Shown piece after piece: positions 43,538-54,071 of a DNA stretch of 64,000 bases (the first letter of the stretch is position 1; each line of letters begins with the position of its first letter). Below the pieces are notes generated by a model, which was given only the letters and a program-made list of their open reading frames with translations, ran no database searches and was not told where the DNA came from. This DNA is from Trichosphaerium sp. ATCC 40318 (lineage: Eukaryota; Discosea; Flabellinia; Trichosidae), in contig JALMLS010000064.1 in assembly GCA_038496445.1 (NCBI GenBank), positions 248,001 through 312,000 of the forward strand, given 5' to 3'. The position numbers and the translations under genes are program-made.

Positions 43538-46088
43538 TTACTTTACAATAATATCAAGCAATTCGTCAGCTTCCTTAACTTTAAACCTATTCGCAGCGTT
43601 ACTAATCAAGTAGCTACACCTCTTAGATTTTAATTCAGTCTTGATTTCACCTATAAGAAATCAAACGCATTAGACAACCGCTGACATCAATAATAGAGTA
43701 TTTCTAGTACCATTAGATGCTAGATTACATAAAGTACCACAAGCACCAGTCTGAAGATCAGGATTATTCGGGTAACGTTCCATGGCGCTTAATATTAAGT
43801 CTATACCACCTTTACGTGCGATCTTAACGTATACTTTATCTATAAACAATGTTAGGTTGAAGCTACGTAGACGACATTTGGATGGAATAGGAGATTTACG
43901 GGTAAATACCTTTTGCATCAAGATTCTCCAGTACACCAACAGCTTTACGCTGCAATGTTAGGTTGGTTGGGTATCGACGCATAGAAACCAAAATAAGTTC
44001 CAAACCCCTCTCGCCAAGAGTAGTTACAATCTTTGGTTCTATATATGCCAAGTTCCAAAGAGTAGCGCAAGCATTTACCTTGAAATAAAATTTAGTTGAA
44101 GAACAAAAAACAGCGCGTAGTCAGTGATGAGTAGTGGGAGATTGTGAAAATTTTTCGAAAATAGAAAAGAGTATTACCTGAAGCTCTAAACAGTCAGGAA
44201 ACAGCTCCATTGCATTAAGAATTTGCCTCAAATCTTTCTTTTGGTCAACTACAAGATCACACATTTCATCTAACTCTTTTTAGTTTCTGATAACGTTAGC
44301 TCTAAAAGGGTATACCTTTATACGTAAGACTCCATAGAACACCACAAGAATGTATTTGAATAACAAGAACATTAGAAAACGTTTCCATAGCTTCGATTAT
44401 AAGCTCAATACCGTTTTCCTCAGCGATAGTATTACAATTTTCAACTAGCAAAAAATAAGCATAAAAACGCGTAGTCAAAAAACTAAAAAAACTAGTTTTT
44501 AGTAAGTACCGTTTTGAGATAATATTGACAGCGCCTTGACACATTCTATGATAATCTCCTTTGACGTATATTTATATTTATCCATCAAGTCCATAATCCA
44601 TGAAGTCCCATTCGTTTCTTCAACAATAACAACGTCTTTTTCTGGGTGTTTTCGTCAGAGGTTTCAACTGTTTTGAAACAACTACAAGTTTTCTTTCGTA
44701 CCTGGTAACTCATTCACAGCGAGTTTCTGTAATTCACGTAGCCCTTGTAATTGCAGTGTTTGATTCAAAGGATAAGCCTTCATACTATCTACAATTAAAG
44801 CTCTACGAGCAGTCGCTGATGTTGGTTGTCGCTACGCGTTTGGTAAGAGCAAGAACCAACTTTGATTAAACTACTCACCTGATATAACAAGTCTACAACA
44901 AGCTCCCAATCTGAAATTTGCTATTATCAACTTAATACTTACACCGTACACGTAGACTCTATTACACATACCTTCGCAAACTCAGTAAGACCATAAAATA
45001 ACGCCTCACGTTTGATAGAAGCAAGAACAAGAGGATTTCGAGATAAATCAACTGAGCCATCTCGCAAGTAGTTCAAAATAATACCTAAAAACATGATTAG
45101 AAACTTGAGACGAGTTGTAAATCTCACCAAAGTATTGGCCATCTCTATCAATAAAATAACTCCCGTCATCCTCTTGAGGCACATTAAATCGGCCAGAAAA
45201 CATCGCCCCAAGCATATTATCGGGATACTTTGTTATAGTAGAAAGAGAAGTAGAATACCTACATTCATAGTGATTAATTCGATAATACGTCAGGGAAACA
45301 TGCTCATAACAAGGCAACTAAATGTAGCACAACTAGACTGTAGGTAGATATAACTACTCGCATAGATATTGGTTGTTTACGTACGATTTACCACCAACAT
45401 TGAAACGTATCATTCTGGACTTGTTTACAAAGCTTGTTTCCATACCACCATGTGTCATACTATTCGTTGGGATTGGTTGTTGTCTACGTTGTTTATCACG
45501 TTGCACCCAATCCCGCTTCTCGCGTTGGAGGGAGTCTAAGCCATTTTTAAGAGTTTTTAAACCTGCTGCAAGCTAGAAAACCAATGCGTTAGTATTTTCA
45601 TGCCAGAAATACTTTTTTTTCACTCGAAATTGTACGTAGAACGTCACAATAGAAATTGAAGTTTAAACGGCTTTTTGGAAGGTGGAATTGATAGAATGAG
45701 CCTTTTTTAATCAAGGCGTACCTTGTGAGCAACACTGTTGTATATGGCTTGCTTGTTTTCCATAGTACAGTCCATATCGTCTCGTCTCATGGCTTTGGCT
45801 ACTTCTTCCCAAACCTGCTTAAATTAGTATCCTGTCGCGATTGCGGCCAACATACCTCTGGTTTGGCAAGGTTATCGGGTGACTCAAGTTTATGGAGTAG
45901 TTTGGCAAGATCGGGAGTATTCAACGTGTTATTATAGCTTTGGCTTGAATGAGCGTGTTGCTAGGTACTTTTAACATTTATTGCCTCAAATTAAAATGTG
46001 TAGTTTATAAAAATTCGCGTACTTGGCGCGTTCGCCCACTCTTGCGACCGCTCTTACTGGACGACTTTTCTGTATCCATCAAGTCCAT
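43538..46088 (-). CDS. BTB (T1/KCTD-type) plus armadillo-repeat protein
   Basis: The start at 46088 gives MDLMDTEKSSSKSGRKSGRT. A helical region of about 120 residues follows (LAKLLHKLESPDNLAKP, VWEEVAKAMRRDDMDCTMEN, LKTLKNGLDSLQREKRDW). Then comes a T1-type BTB domain: MIRFNVGGKS, TITKYPDNMLGAMFSGRFNV, YFIDRDGQYF, NYLRDGSVDLSRNPLVLASI, REALFYGLTEFAK. This matches KCTD and Kv-channel T1 domains. The C-terminal half carries armadillo repeats: LQLQGLRELQKLAVNE, GIELIIEAMETFSNVLVIQI, LELQVNACATLWNLAYI, TLQRKAVGVLENL, GGIDLILSAMERYPNNPDLQ then TGACGTLCNLASN. It ends VKEADELLDIIVK, TAA at 43538. KCTD-type BTBs often bind CUL3, so a cullin adaptor is plausible. About 14 introns. Confidence 0.8.
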
Positions 46089-46419
46089 TGTTAATTCGCG
46101 CGGGCCGTAAAGGGCGTTTTGAGATTATGTGACGTTGTTGTAATTCCAAACTGCTGACGTTACGATGTACTTTTTGGTTTGAACAAAACTTGAGGTGCCT
46201 AACTTAAGGTAGAATTCACGGGTTCGGTTTCTTGAACCTGAGACTACTCTACAAAAAGCAAAAAACTGTCTCAAGGCAGCAAACAGTACACGGAAAAGAA
46301 ACATACACTTCTGAAATCATAACGTGTTCATAAATTAGATAAATAACAGGACAACTACTTGTTCTAAAAGACAGTCAAATGCTTCCTGGATGAGAGCCGC
46401 CTGTGCAAGTGAGGTAACT
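46089..46419. other. Intergenic
   Basis: Promoter of the BTB-armadillo gene on one side and 3' flank of the Lys/Ser-rich gene on the other. No further features supported. Confidence 0.35.
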
Positions 46420-48593
46420 CTAGCTCGATTCTGTTAGGACGGAAGACGAGGAAGACGAGGAAGACGATGAAGACTTGGACGATTTGGAAGACTTCGATGA
46501 CTTGGATGATTTGGATGATTTAGACGACTTGGCTGACTTTGCAGAGCCCTTAGAATCGGACTCGCTACTAGTTCCAGAGTCGCTGTCGTGTTTCTTCTTT
46601 TCTCTGCTCTCGCGAGACAATAAATCTCCTTTCTCATCATCGTTCTAAACAATACTTAGTAAAAGGTGATGTATATGCTATAATACCCCCATAACAGCCG
46701 CTGATAACTAAATAAAAGTTAGTTGTTGAATACCAAAAAAAATGTTTCACGTGCCTTTAACCGCTCGACGCCACTCACAAACTTGCGTTCATCTATTCTT
46801 GATTGTTAGTACACAAATGAAAATTAAATTAGTGCGCGTGCTTTGCATTAATAGAATAATCTCAATGAGCTTGTCCTTGTCCATCTCGTCTAGGGTGTCT
46901 TTGGTCCAATCAAACTTCTTAACCTTATCATCATGGCTCTTTTCGTTCAGCATGGCATCCTAAATTTCGTTATAATGTATCGCTATCACATGTTAAATTA
47001 TATCTACAAACGTACGATATCGCTATCGGATATACTCTTGTCACTGGTATCTTTCGAGCGATTCATTTGACGTTTAGGTTTGTCTTTTTTGCTTTTCTTA
47101 TCTTTTTTATCCTTCTTCTTTTTATCTTTCTTGTCCTTCTTTCCCTTATCCTTCTTCTCTTCTTTTCCTTTCTTCTTTTTATCCTTCTTACCTTTATCCT
47201 TCTTTTCCTTCTTTCCTTTCTTCGACTTTTTGTCCTTCTTCGCTTTCTTGTCTTTCTTTCCTTTATCCTTCTTGCTTTTCTTTGCCTTATCTTTTTTGGA
47301 CTTCTTAAGTTTCTTTTTGTCTTCGACAGATGAACTCGCCGATTCTTCGCTCTGTTGGTCACTATCAGAATCACTATCATCCTTTGATTCCTCTTCTTCA
47401 CTTGACGATTCACCGGAGCGTTGTTTCGCAGTACTCGACTCGGCTTTAGATTTCTCTGGTTTTGGCACTTCAACTCTTTCAGTACCAGACTCAGGATCAC
47501 TCAAATTGCTGTCCTTTTTGCTGATAACTGAAGATGAACTAGCCTTACGCTTGGACCCTTTGCTTTTCTTGCTAGATTCGGACTCAGAGTCTTTGCTCTT
47601 AGAACTACTCTTAGAACTACTTTCTGAGTCCTCTGCTTTTGAGTCATTTTCTTTCGATTTGGATTGCTTCAATTCTTCGGTAGGTTTCTTCTTTTCCTCA
47701 CTAGATTTCTTCTTCTCGTCCTCACTATCTGAAGAACCAGGAATAGAATCACCCTAGTCAATAATAAACAACAGATCTAAAATTGGCCGATCAATAAGAG
47801 CGCCGTACCGAATTCTCTACTACAGCTTCTACAGGCTTCTTTTTGGGTGCTTTTTTGGCTTTTTTTGGTTCAGCTAGCGTGAGTAAGTTAATTTTATACC
47901 ACAGAAATTTAAACATGTAAATTTCGTTGGTTTTAATCTAGAGATTAATCTCAAACAACTCTACAAACAATTCGAATCACGTGACTTTTCAATTACAAAA
48001 AAAACTTTTTTTATCAAAAGTCAGTTTTAGAAACGAATCAAAGTCTTATCATACAATACTAGCAAAAGCGAGAAAGCAAAATAAATGAATTCTGTTATTA
48101 AAGAGAAAAAAATATCCGCAAAAAATCCAACAACAAACTCACCTTCAATCTTCTTAGAAGCGCGTCTGCTGCTTTTAATACCAAAAAACTTTACAATTGA
48201 ATTACTGCGCTTCTTGTCACCAATCTTTGGAGGTACATCATCTTCTGTCGTTGTAGCAACAACAACGCGCTGTGCTTTAGTAGATTTGCGCTTCGTCGAC
48301 TTACGTTTCGTCGATTTGCGTTTAGAGGATGATAGTTTCTTGTTGTCATCAGAGCTAAGCGATTTCGTGAGTACTGGCGGCCTGACCGTGCAGTTAATTT
48401 TACCCCTTTCGATACAAAACAAAAAGTCTTTTTTCATTGGGCACGTGTTGGTGTAACGACAGTTCTACTGTATTGACTACTTACCCACTGGCTGATCTAG
48501 TTTTCTCGCTTGAATTTCGTACTTCTACAGCAGCACTAGCTTTATTTCATGTTAATTAATCGCTTATAGTAGAGAAATAGTTATAGTACCCAT
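46420..48593 (-). CDS. Lys/Ser-rich low-complexity protein, probably nuclear
   Basis: The inferred start is on a 4-nt exon, ATGG at 48590-48593, spliced (GTACTA donor) to ASAAVEVRNSSEKTRSASG and then PPVLTKSLSSDDNKKLSSSK. Three KRKSTK units, a segment KRSNSIVKFFGIKSSRRASK and a PKKAKKAPKKK cluster follow. Next come an acidic Ser/Asp/Glu region, a run of about 90 residues almost entirely Lys/Asp/Gly/Glu (KKDKGKKDKK type), a short folded-looking segment DWTKDTLDEMDKDKLIEII, and a tail of SSK and Ser runs ending SVLTES(S). This composition is typical of nucleolar or chromatin proteins of the Nopp140/SRP40 style and offers CK2 sites, but no specific family is recognised. The antisense strand shows long hydrophobic frames that are only shadows. 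Confidence 0.6.
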
Positions 48594-48881
48594 GAGTGGT
48601 CGCTCAGGTGGTTTGGACGGATAAAGACGGTACACATGGTTCAATTGAGTCAAAATTACGATTCACAAAACTCTTTAATGACGGTTTATTGATGCAACTG
48701 TACGTTTTGGCGTAAAATGTACGCTGCAGTAAACCACACTCAGTTGTACCGCTTAGTACAATTTTCTGGGCCTAGTGGTACAGTCACAAATTTTCACGCG
48801 AGGAAATACGCAGACGGACATAAATTTCTACAAAAGCAACCTCCCGTCGTATAGCAAACTCTGCCTCACTCATTCACAGAC

Positions 48882-51800
48882 ATGAGCAAAGCAGCTACAA
48901 AGAAGCAATCAAGCAGAATCTCTGTTGATACTACAACCAATGCAGTAACAACGCTTGGAAATAAAATACCAGATAGACACCAAAAAACAATCAATGAGAT
49001 AAAACAATTTCTTGGTGATAGTTTAGATAAAAACCGCTGGCATGATTATGATATATACGAAGTCCTACAACGTAATTCATACAATCCAGATAGAACGGTG
49101 GATGCTCTGTCCAATAGTATGCGCTTTTAAGCGATTTCAACACATCTGTTTCTTACCGCTCTCTAGGCACAGCTGAACCGAACCAATGGAACACAGTTGC
49201 CAAGAAGAAGCCAAAGGTATTATTTCATGGCAATTTGAGCCGAGATCGTTTCTTTACGCGTTGACTGGTTTTAAATGTGCTTAGGCAAAGCAAGAATACT
49301 CGTATACACAAACAAAGTCATCAAACGGTGGCTCTGAATATAGAAATGACAGAGGGACAGGATCACGACACAGAAATGCGCATTCGCGTGAAGGTGGTAA
49401 CAGACAAGCAGCGAAAGGTACCTGGGCGCTCTCGCGTCAAATTAAAACTTTCCTCAAATTCCAAAACACCTCAAAACTCTTACAACGCTTTTCATCGCGT
49501 ATTTTGGCTGCTTTTTTGCTTTTTCCACGCTTCTTCGACAATTCATTGATCCTTCAAAGGAAACCGCTCCAACGACAGATACGACAACCGCCAAGGCCGT
49601 TATAACAGTACGCATTCTACAGCATGCTTCTTAGTGGTTCCTTTTTGATTGTTTGCATAGATTCAAACAATTATCGCTCCGGTGGTTCCGGACGTGGCAA
49701 TCGTGATAATGGCAGAGACAGCGGTCGCGGAAATAGGTAAGAATTACAGGCATTTCCACACGTTTTCCTAAATAGGGTTCTTACTGAATATCAACGCAAG
49801 ACACGTTGCATTATTTTTTTACCTCTTTTTTTGTGTAAAAGTTAGCGTTTACTGAAAATACAATTTATGTACTGCAAGTATTTGTTTTTGACATGTATGT
49901 GTTTAATAGAGGTCGTGGTGAATATCGTGGAAATAATGACAGAAGAAACAATAAATCTAATCAAGGAAGAGTGCAACGTGATAACAAAGACAGAAGAGAT
50001 GATAGACGTGAAGATAGACGTGAAGATAGACGTGAAGATAGACGCGATGATAGACGTGAAGATAGACGTGAAGATAGACGTGACGATAATAATAACAGAA
50101 GGGATGATAGAAGAGAAGATAAAAGAAGTGAAGATAGAGATGGTGGCAGAAACAATCGTTCTAGAGGAAGAGGTACTGATTGTTGTAAAATATTTTATTT
50201 AGTTTCACTTGCATTACAATTTTTGGCAAAAATGAGTTCACAAGGGAGATGAGTTTTAATAAATTATGTAGGCGGACCAAACGGACCGCGATCTCGCAAA
50301 GGCCCTGCGCCTCGCCAAAACGCAGGCGGAGCACCTGCACGTTCAAACGGTAACACTGGTGGAAGATCGAATAATGGAAACAAAGGTATGCAAAATAGTC
50401 TTTGTAGAAATTTTTTGGATACGCACTGGGAATCTTGCAATATAGTAGAATTCCATGAAATATAATTTTTTATTTACTTTGCAAGCAGGCAGAAGTGCGC
50501 CTAAACAAGCCTGGCTACCAAAACAAGATACAAAACAACCTACAGAGCTTCCTGAAGAGACACAACAGCCACAATTTACAGAGCAACCTACAAGCACACC
50601 TGAAATGCAACAACAACCAAAGCAAGAAGTCGCAGCAGTACAACCAACTACTACACAACCAGAACCTACACACACAGAACCAGAGCCTCTTCCAGAGCCT
50701 GTACGTATTTTTTCTCACGTTGTAGCTTGTTTGCCGATTTCAAAAAGCGTGACGTGGCATTTTTAGGTTAACACAGCCGCTTCGCGGTCCCTTCTTCCTC
50801 CTGGCTTAGATAATTATGAAGATGATGATGCCTTGAGTTTTGGATCATTTGGCGCCCCAAGAGGTGCTGCCCCAGTCCAACCACAGCAACCACAAGTGCT
50901 ATTACACAAAAAAGAGAACGAACTAGAGTTAGAACAACGCTCCAATGAGTTGGAAGCACAAAACATGACCCAGCAACCACCTCAACAGCAAACACAACCA
51001 AACGTTGAAGAAAAGGATATGCGTCAACAACAGCAACCACAGGCCCCACAACAACGTGTAAAACAAGAGAATGTACAACAGCAGCCTCCACAACAGCAAC
51101 CAAACGCACAACACCCACAGCACATGGGTACGCCATTGCCAGAATATTCAATGGAACTATTTACTCATTTTCATTATTTAGCTGGACCACCTGGATCTCT
51201 TCCACCAAATCAACCTGGCATGGGACAACCTATTCGTGGACCATATTATCAAGGCGGTATGCCACCACCAAACTTCCAGATGCGTTACAGAGCTGGATAC
51301 CACGATGATGCGCGATTTTTTGAACAACAGGTAAAAAACAAATATTGTTTTTTAATCCTATTTCCTTGGGTTACTTTCAAAAAATTTTTATTTTTACACG
51401 TGCCAATGATAGAATAACACAGGTTTCCAATGATATTTATGATTATAAAATCCCACTGAGCCACTTTTTTTTAAAACTATTTCATCATTTCTCTCAAAAT
51501 TTTTTTTTTGTTATTTTTTTCTTACACGTATCAGCATAATCTACCTGGCCAGTCTCATCCAAGTAACATGTCTCATCCTAACAATGGACCACACCCAAGC
51601 TTGGGCCACCCAAATAACTTCCAAGACTCTCAGAATAACTTTGAACAACGTGGTCCTGCTCCTGATAAATTCAATGCTAACAGCAATGATGCCTCTCACC
51701 AACAAGAAGGTATGCAATCTCACTTCATTATCCCTCTTTTTTTTTCTCGTTTTTTGTTTTGGTTTTGGCTACAACAGTTTTTCGATATGCGATGATAGAA

Positions 51801-52988
51801 TAACACAGGTTTCCAATGACTTTATGATTATGAAATCCCACTGAGTTTATACAACTTTTATTTTTACTACATGTTTGATATTTCGCTTTGTTGTTGGTTC
51901 TTATTTCGTTACAGGTCAACCAAGTGCTTCTCCTCAACAACAAGGTATGCCATATGGTAACCTACATGGTGGTCAAGGTATGCCTGGAATGCCACAGTCT
52001 CAGTATGGACAAAACATGGGTTATCCAGCTTATCCACCATTCATGAACAACCACTATGGCGGTACGTTAATATTTTATTTTTATTGCGTCGTAATGTGCT
52101 TATTTTTATCGTAAGGTTATCATCCAGCACAACCAGGTAATTACCCATTCCCACGTGTTTTCCCACCATTCCACGGTGGCCCAAAACATAATGCTGGTTA
52201 TGGTAACAACTTTGGACCACAACCTGGTATTGCTGGACCTTCAGGTTCTCCTGGTCCTGCTCAGGGTATGCCTGCAAATCATGGTAACAACCCACCACCA
52301 TCAGGTTATCAGCAAGGTACCATGGACGCCAGAAATGCTCGTACGCCATTTTCTGGCCACTTCTTCATATACTTGATTCCAAAAAACATTTTTCTTCATT
52401 CTCTTTTTTTTTTTTTGTGTCGGTTTGCGATGATAGAATAACACAGGTTTCCAATGACTTTATGATTATAAAATCCCACTGAGTTTTAACGACATTCGCG
52501 CAATTTTTTTTTGCTGTAACACGCTTGCGTTCATTGTTATTTACACTATTATGTAGGCGCTTATGGAGGTCAACCAGGTGATGAAGAGTACCAAGCTGTA
52601 AAGGGTAACGCACCATATGGTGGAGCCTACAATAACCCAGGGCCACCACCTGGCATGGACACCAGAGAGCAACCTGCAAATAACAACACACAACAAGGGG
52701 GAAAACAGAATCCACGTAACGGCGCTCATATGCAATCTAATGAGGTCATTGGCCAATTCAATGGCGATCGTAGCCAACAGTACGGTTCTTCTGATCCATA
52801 CTCCTTTTATGGTACGTTTTGAATTGATTTATTTTCTTATTGTTTTCTTCGTTCTTATTTGTTTTCTAGGCCAAGCAAGCTTCCAAATGCAACCGCCAAA
52901 TATGATGATGTACGGTAACCCTTCACCTCACTCATCTCCAAAAGTGTACACAGCAAACCAACAAGGTAATCACTACGCCTCTAAATAA
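48882..52988 (+). CDS. Lingerer/UBAP2-like RNA-binding protein (UBA-like + RGG + Q-rich)
   Basis: Residues 30-80 (RHQKTINEIKQFLGD, YDIYEVLQRNSYNPDRTVDA) form a UBA-like domain as in Lingerer/UBAP2L and plant GIP1 proteins. QWNTVAKKK follows in the place of the family 'W..v.kkk'. Then come RGG/RGRG stretches, a RRED/RRDD tandem repeat, Pro/Gln/Thr-rich segments, and SLLPPGLDNYEDDDALSFGS F, which resembles the family's conserved FGSF motif. A long Gly/Pro/Gln/Asn/Met-rich prion-like C-terminus ends near HSSPKVYTANQQ. Family members bind mRNA and ribosomes and nucleate stress granules. About 13 introns; three long ones (about 200 nt) each hold a copy of the same 54-nt element. The last codons could instead be spliced to a downstream exon at 53045. 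Confidence 0.7.
49999..50084 (+). repeat. 12-bp coding tandem repeat (RRED/RRDD)
   Basis: About seven copies of GATAGACGTGAA with few changes, encoding alternating Arg-Arg-Glu-Asp units inside the Lingerer-like gene. Such arrays change length easily. Confidence 0.8.
51406..51460 (+). ncRNA. Intronic conserved element, copy 1 (C/D-snoRNA-like)
   Basis: A 55-nt element inside the intron at about 51331-51534. It starts ATGATAGAATAACACAGG, continues TTTCCAATGA, then TTATGATTA and ends TCCCACTGAG. The end holds a perfect D-box (CTGA), the start is close to a C-box (ATGATAG against RTGATGA), and TTATGATTA resembles an internal C'. GTG and CAC flank it and could pair. It has one extra base relative to copies 2 and 3. 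Confidence 0.5.
51792..51845 (+). ncRNA. Intronic conserved element, copy 2 (C/D-snoRNA-like)
   Basis: A 54-nt copy in the next long intron (about 51710-51915). It differs from copy 3 at one base (TATGAAATCCC instead of TATAAAATCCC). Confidence 0.5.
52430..52483 (+). ncRNA. Intronic conserved element, copy 3 (C/D-snoRNA-like)
   Basis: A 54-nt copy in the intron at about 52340-52557. Flanks GTCGGTT and AACGAC can form a short terminal stem with one bulge, as in box C/D RNAs. Confidence 0.5.
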
Positions 52989-54071
52989 GGAGGTTGTTTG
53001 TTTATCAATGGTTTTGTCGTTCTCTTTTTTTTTTCTTCTTTTCAGAAGAGATATGGGGGAACAAACTCTTGTAATTCTGTGAATGGTATTTGGGTAGATT
53101 CTTTTTTGTGCGCTTAACTTGGAACACACTTTTGGCCTTTTGTAATGGTCGAGTGTTTCCAAACATAAGTTTGTAGCGTATGTATAACGCTATTACTCGT
53201 GTATTTTATTGTAAATTCAACATGCCAAAAATCTTCAAAATACAAAAAACACAGCAAACATTTAAAAAAAACAGTAGCCTACGTTCTTTTATTGTCCTTA
53301 TGGTATTTGTGAGAGTTACTTAAAATGAAAATTATCCTTTTCTGCTCGAAGAAATCGCTCTCTACTTAACTTTTTTTTTGTGTTTGAACAATCTCAGAGG
53401 TTTGTTGCTTCACAATTGACGCAAGTTACGCCCACGACTACAATCTTGTCACCCACTACAACGCAAACGTGGGCTTCCCGCGCATTTGGGGCATTGTCAA
53501 TTTTGTTGTCGTTCCATGTTAGTTCCATGTCGTTAGGTATTGCCAAATAGACGTTATTTGTTATGTCGCACGTTCAGGTCACTTTGTGTCGTATTATCTA
53601 CTGTTTCTTGTGAAAAGTGGCAAAATTTCAAAACCACAATAATTTTGTGATGCTCTTTCACTAATATTTAAGCACTTTGTTTTCCTTTTTTAACCGATGA
53701 GCCACGGGGTGTAGTCACTTGGGACACATCGACGAAATATTTGTCCCTTATTTGCCGGCCTCCGACGGCTGGAGGCGTTGAATGGATTGCATTCCCAATT
53801 CGATACTCATCTTTTTGTTTTTTTGACTACGCCAGAATGGAAAAAATCACGCAAATACGTTCAGTCACTGAGTTTAAACGTAAATTACAATTTTTGAGTT
53901 AACTTTCAAACCTGCACGTGTTCACATGTGAAAAATTGTGAGTTGACAATATGGTACGAAGTAAAACAGTGAGTTGTGGGAGCAAGGTATGTTAATGGCC
54001 ACTCATTTACAAGCCATTTTCTTTTCTTTTTTTATTTCTGCTCTACATTTTACTTTTTACAATCTTTATCC
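52989..54071. other. Intergenic with a possibly decayed gene on the minus strand
   Basis: On the minus strand at 53394-53850 two coding-like stretches occur: KDEYRIGNAIHSTPPAVGGR then IRDKYFVDVSQVTTPRGSS, and further on VYLAIPNDMELTWNDNKIDN then APNAREAHVCVVVGDKIVVV, ending at TGA 53394-53396. The second looks kelch-like. I find no start and no splice that joins them in frame; an in-frame stop precedes the second. A small hairpin GCCTCC/GGAGGC lies within the first. The remaining DNA holds only 3' flanks. Confidence 0.35.

Noticed and set aside
47067-47757. Long plus-strand open frames rich in Leu, Phe and Ser
   Set aside because: Exact antisense shadow of the Lys/Ser-rich gene; AAG/AAA codons read backwards give CTT/TTT.
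49961-50155. Minus-strand Ser/Leu repeat frame
   Set aside because: Shadow of the RRED tandem repeat in the Lingerer-like gene.
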